In this document: piece by piece, positions 17,447 through 24,460 of the stretch
How positions within the stretch are numbered: the stretch's first letter is position 1
Layout of the letters: every line of letters starts with the position of its first letter
Source: Clostridiales bacterium UBA1701
GTDB taxonomy: Bacteria > Bacillota > Clostridia > Oscillospirales > Oscillospiraceae
Assembly (NCBI GenBank): GCA_002320035.1
Contig: DCJL01000016.1
Coordinates: forward strand, 1 to 30,881
Length of the DNA: 30,881 nt
Direction: 5' to 3'
Notes under the pieces: generated by a model
Databases searched by the model: none
What the model was told of the DNA's origin: nothing
The model's input: the letters and a program-made list of their open reading frames with translations, nothing else
Program-made: the position numbers and the translations under genes

Positions 17447-18586
17447 ATGATGTTTCAGTTTACGGAAGAGCAGAAAATGATCCGCGAAATGGTCCGTGAG
17501 TTCACTAAAAAAGAAGTTGAACCCCGGGACAAGTGGATGGATGAGAACGGCTTTGACTACGAGCTCCATAAAAAGCTGACGCAGGCCGGCCTCATGGGAA
17601 TTCACCTTGAAGAGAAGTACGGCGGCGGAGGCGGGGACCCGGTCACCAGCATCATCGTCATCCATGAGATAGCCAAGGGCAGCGCCAGCGCCGCACTCTT
17701 CCTGGACGCCAACTGGCTGGCGGCCGACCTGATCCTCTATCACGGCACCGAGGCCCAGAAGGACAAGTACCTGCCCCAAGCGGCGCAGGGCAAGATCTTT
17801 GCCTTTGGCCTCACCGAGGCCAGCGGCGGTTCCGACGCCGCTGCAATCAAGTCCACCGTGGTCCCCGCCGCCGACGGCGGATGGGTCATGAATGGCGGCA
17901 AGGCATGGATAACCAATTCCGGCGTTGCCGATTACTACATAATACTCGCCAAGACTGACCCCGAAGCCGGCGCGAAGGGCATTTCCGCCTTTATCGTTCC
18001 CAAGGACGCCGAGGGCCTGGCCATCGGCAAGTTTGAGGACAAGATGGGCATGCGCGGCTCTGCCACCTGTGAGCTGGCCTTCAATAATCTCCGTCTGCCT
18101 GCCGACGCGCTTCTGGGCCAGCTGGGCATGGGCTTTAAGTACGCCATGCAGGCTCTGGACGGCGCCCGCATTTCCATCGGCGCCATTGCTGCCGGCCTTT
18201 CCGAGCACGCCATGAACATTGCACGCAGCTATGCCAATGAGCGCGTCTGCTTTGGCAAGCCCATCGGAAAATTCCAGGGCATCCAGTTTAAGTTTGCCGA
18301 CATGGCCGCGGAAATCCGCGCCATGGAGCTCATGACCTACGACACCGCAAAGATGAAGGCCGAGGGCCTGCGCCATACGCTTGAGGCTGCCGAGACCAAG
18401 CTCTTCTCCGGCACCCGCTGTACCCAGATCTGCCTGGAGTGCCAGCAGATTTTGGGCGGAAACGGATACAGCAAGGAATTCCATGTGGAGCGTTTTGTAC
18501 GCGACGCAAAGCTTCTTGAGATCGGCGAGGGCACGAACGAGATCCTCCGTATGCTCATCGGCGGGACTGTGCTGGCCCAGAAATAA
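17447..18586 (+). CDS. Acyl-CoA dehydrogenase / enoyl-CoA reductase (FAD)
   Basis: The start is placed at 17447, where AGGAGG lies 9 bases upstream, giving 379 aa, the normal family length. All acyl-CoA dehydrogenase parts are present: N-terminal helices, the FAD motif FGLTEASGGSD, the central TNSGVADYY region and the C-terminal helical domain with ILGGNGYSKE. Glu361 in IGEGTNEI matches the catalytic base position of butyryl-CoA dehydrogenases. With EtfB and EtfA directly downstream, it probably exchanges electrons with flavoprotein Etf. In a fermenting anaerobe the likely direction is reduction of an alpha,beta-unsaturated acyl-CoA. The CoA-transferase in the same operon suggests an exogenous acid substrate rather than central butyrate metabolism. 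Confidence 0.92.
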   Translation: MMFQFTEEQKMIREMVREFTKKEVEPRDKWMDENGFDYELHKKLTQAGLMGIHLEEKYGGGGGDPVTSIIVIHEIAKGSASAALFLDANWLAADLILYHGTEAQKDKYLPQAAQGKIFAFGLTEASGGSDAAAIKSTVVPAADGGWVMNGGKAWITNSGVADYYIILAKTDPEAGAKGISAFIVPKDAEGLAIGKFEDKMGMRGSATCELAFNNLRLPADALLGQLGMGFKYAMQALDGARISIGAIAAGLSEHAMNIARSYANERVCFGKPIGKFQGIQFKFADMAAEIRAMELMTYDTAKMKAEGLRHTLEAAETKLFSGTRCTQICLECQQILGGNGYSKEFHVERFVRDAKLLEIGEGTNEILRMLIGGTVLAQK

Positions 18587-18612
18587 TAAATCCACATAGA
18601 AAGGCAGAACGG

Positions 18613-19398
18613 ATGAAGATACTGGTTTTCGTCAAGCAGGTCCCGGACACGACGGATGTAAAGCTTGACCCTAAAACAGGCAATTTGAACCGCGAGGGTG
18701 TTGAGAGCATTATGAACCCTCTGGACGCCAATGCCGTAGAGGCGGCGCTGCGGCTCAAGGAGAAGCACGGCGGCACCGTGACTGCCATTTCCATGGGCCC
18801 CCCTCAGGCGGAGGACGTGCTGAAAAAAGCCCTTGCCATGGGCTGTGACGAGTCCGCCCTTCTGAGCGACCGGGTCTTCGGCGGCGCGGATACCCTGGCC
18901 ACGGGCTATGTGCTGGCTAAGGCCGCGGAAAAGATAGGCGATTACGACCTGCTTATCTTCGGCCGTCACGCCAGCGACGGTGAGACGGCGCAGACCGGCC
19001 CCATCGTGGCCGCCTTCCTGGGCATACCCCAGATCACCCTGGCGGAAACTCTGGATATTGAGGATGGCTGGGCGGTAGCCACCCGCAGCACTGAGGACGG
19101 CAGCGAAAAGGTGAGGGCGAAGCTCCCTGCCCTGGTGACCGTCTGCGGTGAAATAAACGAGCCCCGCTACGCCACCCCCATTAATATCATGAAGGCCCTG
19201 AAAAAGCCCCGCATGGTCTGGAACCACGGGGAGCTGGACGCCGACCCTGCAAAGTGCGGCATACCGGGCTCCCCCTCGGTTACAAAGCGTCTTTTCGAGC
19301 CGGAGCATGAACATGTGGATACTGTCCTCTTCAACGGGGACGAGGAGACAATGGCAAAGCAGTTTGTCGATATGCTGGAAGCCCAGCACCTGATTTAA
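18613..19398 (+). CDS. etfB: Electron transfer flavoprotein beta subunit
   Basis: This 261-aa protein opens with the family signature MKILVFVKQVPDT and contains NPLDANAVEAALRLKE and the LLIFGRHASDGETAQTGP segment. It forms a heterodimer with EtfA, binds AMP or a second FAD, and passes electrons to or from the dehydrogenase encoded just upstream. It starts 26 bases after that gene with AAAGG before the ATG. Whether this Etf is electron-bifurcating cannot be decided by eye. Confidence 0.95.
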   Translation: MKILVFVKQVPDTTDVKLDPKTGNLNREGVESIMNPLDANAVEAALRLKEKHGGTVTAISMGPPQAEDVLKKALAMGCDESALLSDRVFGGADTLATGYVLAKAAEKIGDYDLLIFGRHASDGETAQTGPIVAAFLGIPQITLAETLDIEDGWAVATRSTEDGSEKVRAKLPALVTVCGEINEPRYATPINIMKALKKPRMVWNHGELDADPAKCGIPGSPSVTKRLFEPEHEHVDTVLFNGDEETMAKQFVDMLEAQHLI

Positions 19399-19410
19399 GG
19401 AGGAACATCC

Positions 19411-20409
19411 ATGACAAAAAACGAATGCAGCGGAATATGGGTGTTCGCCGAGCAGCGGGGCGGCCGGCTGGACAGAACTGCCCTGGAGCTTCTCGGCAAG
19501 GCTCAGGAGTTGAAAAAAAATACTGGTGAGGAAGTTACAGCGGTGCTGCTGGGCAGCGGCGTGGAGGCTCTGGCGGACACGCTGGCCCATCACGGGGCCG
19601 ACCGGGTGATCCTTGCCCGCAGTGAAAACCTTAAGGCATACAGCGCGCGGCCCTATCAGAAGGTCCTGACGGCGATGTGCGAAAAGTACAAACCCTCCAT
19701 CTTCGTGTTCGGCGCTACCGCCCAGGGCCGGGACCTGGCCCCCCGGGTCATGTGTTCTCTGGGCACCGGCCTCACTGCCGACGCGGTTGACCTGGGTTTT
19801 GACGAAGAGGGCGCCTTTGTGCAGACCACGCCCGCCTTTGGCGGCAGCCTCCTTGCCCATATCGCCATCCCTGAGCTGCGACCGCAGATGGTGACCGTCC
19901 GGGCCCATGTGTTTGACATTCCCCCAGAGGATCCGGACAGAAGGGCGGAAGTGATTCTGGAGGATGTCTCCGTGGAAGCGGATGGAGATTACGAGGTAAT
20001 GGAAGCGGTGGAGAAGGTTCCCGGAGGCGTTTCCATCAACAGCGCGGATGTGCTTGTGGCCGGCGGCCGGGGCATAAAGAGCGAGGCGGATATCGCCATG
20101 CTCCGGGAGCTTGCCTCTCTCATCGGCGGCGAGCTTGCCTGTTCCCGCCCTCTGGTTGACGAGGGCTGGCTTGCGCACGAACTGCAGATCGGCCAGAGCG
20201 GCACCACCGTAAAGCCCAAATTTATTCTGAACGTGGGCATCTCCGGCTCCGTGCAATATATGGTAGGGATGCAGAAGGCCCAGACCATTGCCACTGTGAA
20301 CACCTATGACCGGGCGGATATGTTTGCCATATCCCATTACGGCGCGGTGGCGGATTACTCCAAACTTCTGCCCGCCGTCATTGCTGAGATAAAGCGCCGG
20401 AAACAGTAA
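19411..20409 (+). CDS. etfA: Electron transfer flavoprotein alpha subunit
   Basis: This 332-aa protein has an N-terminal Etf domain (WVFAEQRGG) and the C-terminal FAD-binding domain: VAGGRGIKS, SRPLVDEGW, IGQSGTTVKP, ILNVGISGSVQYMVGM and a final HYGAVAD segment. It carries the FAD of the EtfAB dimer. It starts 12 bases after etfB with TAAGGAGG, so the two are co-translated. In the segment that usually reads like 'IN-x-D-x-x-A-P-IF' it has NTYDRADMF, an Etf variation whose effect is unknown. Confidence 0.95.
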   Translation: MTKNECSGIWVFAEQRGGRLDRTALELLGKAQELKKNTGEEVTAVLLGSGVEALADTLAHHGADRVILARSENLKAYSARPYQKVLTAMCEKYKPSIFVFGATAQGRDLAPRVMCSLGTGLTADAVDLGFDEEGAFVQTTPAFGGSLLAHIAIPELRPQMVTVRAHVFDIPPEDPDRRAEVILEDVSVEADGDYEVMEAVEKVPGGVSINSADVLVAGGRGIKSEADIAMLRELASLIGGELACSRPLVDEGWLAHELQIGQSGTTVKPKFILNVGISGSVQYMVGMQKAQTIATVNTYDRADMFAISHYGAVADYSKLLPAVIAEIKRRKQ

Positions 20410-20438
20410 AATTAATTAAATTAAAAGGAGAACGTATT

Positions 20439-21695
20439 ATGAGCGATCGTAAATTTATAATCCCCGAATACGGCCCCTTCGCGGGTATGAGAGTTGTTTG
20501 CTCCGGTTCACTTGTGGCCATGCCCTTTGCGGCTACCATGCTTGCCGACTTCGGCGCGGAAGTTATCCAGATAGAGCGGCCCGGCGTGGGCGACACGCTG
20601 CGTATGCTGGCGCCGTTTGCCGAGGTCAACGGCACAAAGGTCTCCACCGCCTGGGCGCAGAACGCCCGGAACAAGCTGGCCATGGGTCTGGAGCTGAATC
20701 TCAAGTTTGACGAAGTAAAGGAAATATTTTACGGCCTTATCAAGGAAGCCGATATCTTCATGGAAAACATGGTCTGGCTGGAAAAGCTGGGCATTTACGA
20801 TGAGGAGCTTCTGAAGGTCAACCCCAAGCTTGTCATCGTCCATGTAAGCGGCATGGGTCATAAGGAATTCGGCGGCGTTCCCGCCGTATGCAACCGGGCT
20901 TCCTACGACATGATCGGCCAGGCATTTTCCGGGTGGCTGTACCTTCAGGGCGACGCCGACCGCGACCCCTCCATTGCAAAGCCCTACACGAACGACTATG
21001 TTTCCGCCTTTGCCACGCTTTTTGCGGCCTTGTCCGGCTACATCTATGCTCAGAAAACCGGCAAGGGCCAGGTCGTTGACGTGGCCCAGTTTGAGGCAAT
21101 GGCCCAGTACATGTGCGGCACATATACCACCTATACAATGACCGGCAAGGTAGCAGAGCGCGCCGGAAACTTTAACCCCGCTTTCCAGCCCTATAACCTC
21201 TTTAATTCCAAGGACGGCTTCCTTGTCGCCCTGGGCGCCTTCGGCCCCGGCGTTTATAAGCGCTGCATTCCCGCGATGGGGCTGGATCTGGAATACTTCA
21301 ACTATAAGGACTGCTCTTCCGGCCCGGCCGCTGTCGCTTCCGAAAAGGGCCAGGAGCTGAACAAGGCCGTCATCGAGTGGTGCGCTTCCCACAACGCGCA
21401 GGAAATAGAGAGCATTATGGAAGCTGCCCGTGTTCCCTGCGCTACGGTCAACACCGCAAAATCCGCCTATGAGAACGAGCATTTCCGCTCCCGCGGCGAC
21501 TGGGTCAAGTATGTTGATCAGACCTGCAATGCCGAGATCGAAGCTTTCGGCATCGCCCCCAAGATGAGCGAAACTCCCGGCAAAATCTGGCGCGGTGCTC
21601 CCGCCATGGGACAGGATACCGTGGAGATCCTCAAAACGGTCCTCGGCTACGACGAGGCGAAGATTGCCGAACTCAAAGAAAAAAATCTGATCTAG
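20439..21695 (+). CDS. Class III CoA-transferase (CaiB/BaiF family)
   Basis: This 418-aa protein moves CoA between carboxylic acids. The N-terminal half has FAGMRVVCSGSLVAMPFAATMLADFGAEVIQIERP-type family features, then LNLKFDEVKEIFYGLIKEADIF. SYDMIGQAFSGW contains Asp157, which matches the catalytic Asp of the family, and KTGKGQVVDVAQFEAM follows. It is the last gene of the dehydrogenase-Etf operon, 29 bases after etfA with AAAAGGAG. The arrangement resembles caiA/caiB with fixAB in carnitine reduction and acrylate-type CoA cycles. The acid is not identifiable from sequence; crotonobetaine or an aryl or alkyl acrylate are options. A terminator follows. Confidence 0.92.
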   Translation: MSDRKFIIPEYGPFAGMRVVCSGSLVAMPFAATMLADFGAEVIQIERPGVGDTLRMLAPFAEVNGTKVSTAWAQNARNKLAMGLELNLKFDEVKEIFYGLIKEADIFMENMVWLEKLGIYDEELLKVNPKLVIVHVSGMGHKEFGGVPAVCNRASYDMIGQAFSGWLYLQGDADRDPSIAKPYTNDYVSAFATLFAALSGYIYAQKTGKGQVVDVAQFEAMAQYMCGTYTTYTMTGKVAERAGNFNPAFQPYNLFNSKDGFLVALGAFGPGVYKRCIPAMGLDLEYFNYKDCSSGPAAVASEKGQELNKAVIEWCASHNAQEIESIMEAARVPCATVNTAKSAYENEHFRSRGDWVKYVDQTCNAEIEAFGIAPKMSETPGKIWRGAPAMGQDTVEILKTVLGYDEAKIAELKEKNLI

Positions 21696-21709
21696 GGCTC
21701 CCGCTTTCC

Positions 21710-21737
21710 ATCCGCCCCTCCAAACGGAGGGGCGGAT
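21710..21737 (+). terminator. Terminator of the CoA-transferase operon
   Basis: A 12-bp GC-rich perfect stem (21710-21721 and 21726-21737) with loop AAAC is followed by TTCTTGTTT, a typical rho-independent terminator 15 bases after the stop codon. Confidence 0.88.
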
Positions 21738-21755
21738 TTCTTGTTTCAACAAAAG

Positions 21756-21778
21756 TTGACAAAAGGTTGAGCTATAAT
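21756..21778 (+). promoter_or_regulatory. Tentative promoter of the lipid operon
   Basis: A perfect TATAAT (21773-21778) lies 61 bases before the start codon. The only consensus TTGACA (21756-21761) is just 11 bases away, too close for a normal sigma-A promoter, and the correctly spaced hexamer is poor. A promoter is expected here because a strong terminator lies just upstream. Confidence 0.35.
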
Positions 21779-21838
21779 TGAAAGTAAAATGCTATTCTCG
21801 CGGCAAGAATAATTAAAGAAAAATTAAGGCGGGGTAGT

Positions 21839-22318
21839 ATGGACTTTTTGCGCTGCGTTTGTTACTATGCGATGGCGGGAATCGCGTCGTTTTTTGTGGG
21901 AAGGCTTGTCTCCCGCCACCGCTTCCGGTATGACGCGGTTCCTTTTCGGCCCTTTCCCTTCGAAAAAGAGGGCAGAATTTATAAAAAAATAGGTATTGCC
22001 CGCTGGCAGGGGAAGGTCCCGGACATGAGCCGGATTCTGAAGGGGCTCATGCCGCCCAAGGCCCTCGCCGGCCGGCCGGACAGGGAGACCCTGCTTGTTA
22101 TGATACAGGAGACCTGCGTTGCGGAGCTTGTGCACTGGCTCCTGTGCCTTGCGGGGCTGGCTTCCCTTTGGCTCTGGCCGGGCGCGGGCGGGCTGCTGTG
22201 CTGGCTTTTGTACTGCCTTGTGGGCAATCTGCCCTTTATCCTGATACAGAGATATAACAGGCCCCGGCTCCTTAAACTGCTGGAGCGGCAGAGCAGGGGA
22301 GAGGGAGAGAAAAAATGA
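21839..22318 (+). CDS. CrtO-type membrane acyltransferase (glycosyl-diaponeurosporenoate acyltransferase family)
   Basis: This 159-aa protein has an N-terminal hydrophobic segment (about residues 8-24), a middle region with FRPFPFEKEGRIYKKIGI, WQGKVPDM, an ETCVAELVHW helix with a conserved-type Glu and His, two further membrane segments and NLPFILIQRYNRPRL near the end. The spacing of these motifs fits the small CrtO acyltransferase family, which acylates sugar lipids such as staphyloxanthin precursors. No carotenoid genes are present, and the next gene makes glycolipid-type products, so acylation of a membrane glycolipid is the better inference. Its stop codon overlaps the next start as ATGA. 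Confidence 0.7.
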   Translation: MDFLRCVCYYAMAGIASFFVGRLVSRHRFRYDAVPFRPFPFEKEGRIYKKIGIARWQGKVPDMSRILKGLMPPKALAGRPDRETLLVMIQETCVAELVHWLLCLAGLASLWLWPGAGGLLCWLLYCLVGNLPFILIQRYNRPRLLKLLERQSRGEGEKK

Positions 22319-23442
22319 AAGCGCTGATTTTGAGCTGCAACACCGGCCAGGGGCACAATTCCTGCTCCGCGGCCATTAAAGAGTGCTTTGAGGCCCACGG
22401 AACCGTATGTGACGTGACCGACGCGCTGGGCTTTATCTCCCAGGGCGTTTCCAAATTCATCTCAAAGGGCCATGTATTTGTCTACCGACACATGCCCTGG
22501 CTTTTCCGCCGTGGCTACCGGTATTCCGAACGGCACGGGGAATATTTTGGGGAAGAGTCTCTGGTATACCGGCTTATGGCCAGAGGGGCTGATGGCCTGT
22601 ATGATTTCATCTGCCGGGAGGGTTATGACACGGTTATCTGCCCCCATGTTTTCTCCGCCCTGATGCTGACGGAGCTTTTGAAGCGCCATCCCGGCGCCGT
22701 GCGAAGCTGCTTTGTGGACACGGACTATGTCTGCCACCCCGGCGCCGCCGAGAGCGCTCTGGATCTGTATTTCATGCCAGACGCCTCCGTTATGGAGGGC
22801 CACGAAGCAGAGTTTGACATGACTAAGGTGGTGGAGAGCGGCATTCCCGTCCGCCGCCCCTTTTATTCAAGCCGTCCCGGGGTTCAGGCCAAAAGGGCTT
22901 TGGGCATACCGGAGGACGCGGCGCATCTGCTTGTCATGTGCGGCAGCATGGGCTGCGGCCCTATGAAAAGGCTTACGTCCTGTCTTGCGGGGCTTCTGAC
23001 GGAAAAGCAGTATATGACCGTTGTCTGCGGCACCAACCATGCGCTTAAAAACTGGCTGGATTTCCGCTTTGAAGGGCGGGAAAATATCCGGGTTCTGGGT
23101 TATACCCAGGACATCTCTCTCCTTATGGACAGTGCCGACCTCTATCTCACCAAGCCCGGCGGCATCAGTACCAGCGAGGCGGCGGTAAAGGCTCTGCCTA
23201 TGGTGCTGGTGGACGCGGTGGCAGGCTGCGAAGAATATAATATGGAGTATTATGTGAGCGCCGGGCTTGCCGTGACGGCGGAAGGCCCCAGAAAGCTTGC
23301 CCGACTCAGCGCCAAGCTGCTTGGCAGCAGGGAGCGCCTTGCGCGGATGCAGGCGGCGGGGCGGAAGCTGAGAAGCCGGAACGGCGCGGAGCTCATATAC
23401 AGTTGCATGAACAATGAAAAATCTGAAAAACAAAAGGCCTGA
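22315..23442 (+). CDS. MGDG-synthase-type glycosyltransferase (GT28, diacylglycerol glycosyltransferase-like)
   Basis: This 375-aa protein has an N-terminal MGDG_synth domain with LSCNTGQGHNSCSAA, the counterpart of the G-x-G-H motif, and a C-terminal UDP-sugar-binding domain with MCGSMGCGPMK, RVLGYTQDISLLM and the classical TKPGGISTSEA. The likely reaction is transfer of a hexose from a UDP-sugar to diacylglycerol or a related lipid at the membrane face, as in UgtP/MgdA families. The exact sugar and acceptor are not visible. It overlaps its neighbours by 4 bases upstream and 29 bases downstream, so the three genes form a tightly coupled operon. Confidence 0.85.
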   Translation: MKALILSCNTGQGHNSCSAAIKECFEAHGTVCDVTDALGFISQGVSKFISKGHVFVYRHMPWLFRRGYRYSERHGEYFGEESLVYRLMARGADGLYDFICREGYDTVICPHVFSALMLTELLKRHPGAVRSCFVDTDYVCHPGAAESALDLYFMPDASVMEGHEAEFDMTKVVESGIPVRRPFYSSRPGVQAKRALGIPEDAAHLLVMCGSMGCGPMKRLTSCLAGLLTEKQYMTVVCGTNHALKNWLDFRFEGRENIRVLGYTQDISLLMDSADLYLTKPGGISTSEAAVKALPMVLVDAVAGCEEYNMEYYVSAGLAVTAEGPRKLARLSAKLLGSRERLARMQAAGRKLRSRNGAELIYSCMNNEKSEKQKA

Positions 23443-24145
23443 AAAAAAGAAAATTCCCATGGTGGACTACCGGGGCTTCCGACTGAGGGAACTGAGAAGC
23501 CCCCGCTTCAGCCATCTGCTTTTGCTGCTCTACTGGCCGGTGTACGGCCTGCTTTTCCTGTATGTGGAACGTTTTTACCCGGTGGCGCATTATCATGAGG
23601 TGCGCTGCGCGCTGGATGGGCTGATCCCCTTTAACGAGTTCTTCCTGATTCCCTATCTGTTCTGGTTCGTATTCCTGGTGGGCATGCTGCTGTATACCCT
23701 TTTGTATGACACGGACTGCTTCAGAAAGCTCATGAATTTCATCATGTTTACATATACCGCCGCCATTCTGGTATATTTCATCTTTCCCAACTGCCAGAAT
23801 CTGCGCCCGGAGCAGTTCCAGCGGGATAACCTGCTGACACGATTCATGGCCTGGTTCTACGCGTTTGACACCAACACAAATGTCTGTCCGTCCATTCATG
23901 TTATAGGTTCTCTGGCGGTGATGTTTGCCGCTTGGAATACGGAGCGCTTCAAAAGCCCGGGCTGGAAGCTGGCCTTTGCCATAACCGCCGTTTTGATAAG
24001 CGTTTCCACCGCTTTTTTAAAGCAGCATTCCTGCGTTGATATCGTCATGGCTTTGCCGGTATGCATTTTGGGCTATTTTCTCTGCTTTAAAGGCAGAAAA
24101 TCCGTCCCCAGCGCAGTCTCCGGGACAAGGCGGCAGCATACATAA
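23414..24145 (+). CDS. PAP2-family membrane phosphatase/phosphotransferase
   Basis: This 243-aa polytopic protein (about five to six hydrophobic segments) has PAP2 catalytic motifs: NVCPSIHV with His162 and STAFLKQHSCVD with His205 and Asp209. The KxxxxxxRP motif is not in the classical form; this, and the CPSIHV type, match the PAP2_3/inositol-phosphorylceramide-synthase-like branch. It may dephosphorylate phosphatidic acid or a lipid pyrophosphate, or transfer a phospho-headgroup. Its ATG lies inside the glycosyltransferase gene, and the shared operon suggests it supplies or modifies the same lipid. Confidence 0.85.
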   Translation: MKNLKNKRPEKKKIPMVDYRGFRLRELRSPRFSHLLLLLYWPVYGLLFLYVERFYPVAHYHEVRCALDGLIPFNEFFLIPYLFWFVFLVGMLLYTLLYDTDCFRKLMNFIMFTYTAAILVYFIFPNCQNLRPEQFQRDNLLTRFMAWFYAFDTNTNVCPSIHVIGSLAVMFAAWNTERFKSPGWKLAFAITAVLISVSTAFLKQHSCVDIVMALPVCILGYFLCFKGRKSVPSAVSGTRRQHT

Positions 24146-24153
24146 AATAAAAA

Positions 24154-24178
24154 ATCAGCGGCTCATCGAGCCGCTGAT
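24154..24178 (-). terminator. Strong minus-strand terminator of the micro-ORF transcript
   Basis: The stem pairs 24154-24163 with 24169-24178, with one further C-G pair and a 3-base loop. On the minus strand it is followed by TTTTTTATTTTA, a textbook terminator tail. On the plus strand no T run follows, so it may only help protect the PAP2 mRNA end. The stop codon of the 28-aa ORF sits inside the hairpin. Confidence 0.85.
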
Positions 24179-24241
24179 GCAGACCGCAGGCAAACCCATA
24201 GGCAACGGATAAATATGCGTGGGGAAAATGCAGTTATTCAT
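24155..24241 (-). CDS. Putative 28-aa peptide ORF with strong ribosome-binding site
   Basis: The peptide reads MNNCIFPTHIYPLPMGLPAVC then ISGSMSR. AAGGAGGAG (24245-24253) lies at good distance before the ATG, much stronger than chance in this region. The ORF ends within the terminator hairpin. It has two cysteines and several prolines, and I recognise no family. It is the second ORF of a compact minus-strand transcript with its own promoter (24334-24342). It may be a functional micro-peptide, or a leader-type ORF that couples translation to the hairpin; there is no gene downstream on this strand to be regulated. Confidence 0.45.
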   Translation of the reverse strand: MNNCIFPTHIYPLPMGLPAVCISGSMSR

Positions 24242-24259
24242 GTGCTCCTCCTTATTTTG

Positions 24260-24313
24260 TCAGCGCGAAGTGGCAGCGCGCCGGGCCTTGAAAAAAAGTT
24301 CCTCATCGCTCAT
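24260..24313 (-). CDS. Putative 17-aa peptide ORF
   Basis: The peptide is MSDEELFFKARRAATSR. GAGGTGA (24318-24324) lies just before the ATG, and an extended -10 lies about 21 bases upstream. Its stop is 18 bases before the start of the 28-aa ORF. It has an acidic first part and basic second part, no family is recognised, and its short length makes coding status uncertain. Confidence 0.35.
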   Translation of the reverse strand: MSDEELFFKARRAATSR

Positions 24314-24333
24314 AAAATCACCTCGTTTTGTCC

Positions 24334-24342
24334 AGTATAACA
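24334..24342 (-). promoter_or_regulatory. Extended -10 promoter of the micro-ORF unit
   Basis: On the minus strand this reads TGTTATACT, an extended -10 (TGn plus TATACT). No good -35 is present, which is tolerated for this promoter type. The expected transcript would be about 170 bases, ending at the terminator at 24154-24178. Confidence 0.5.
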
Positions 24343-24391
24343 CTGAATTCCACGCCGGAAAAACTTTTTCATGGGAATTGATTATAAAAAA

Positions 24392-24446
24392 TGTCATTCT
24401 GAGAGAAGCAAAGAAGCTTACGCTGCTTTTTTCTCTCAAAATGACA
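24392..24446. repeat. Palindromic TGTCATTCTGAG-type repeat element
   Basis: TGTCATTCTGAGAGAAGCA (24392-24410) faces its imperfect inverse at 24424-24446 (ending AATGACA). The left arm matches the widespread TGTCATTCTGAG(C/A)G..AAGCAAAGAA repeat style found between bacterial genes. It lies 15 bases beyond the stop of the AraC/GyrI gene and may also act as its transcript-end hairpin. Confidence 0.65.
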
Positions 24447-24460
24447 GGGCGTTTTATTAA

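Noticed and set aside
17447..21695. A complete butyrate or carnitine pathway
   Set aside because: Thiolase, crotonase, hydroxyacyl-CoA dehydrogenase, acyl-CoA ligase and a carnitine-type transporter are absent, so the operon was described only as a general unsaturated-acid reduction module.
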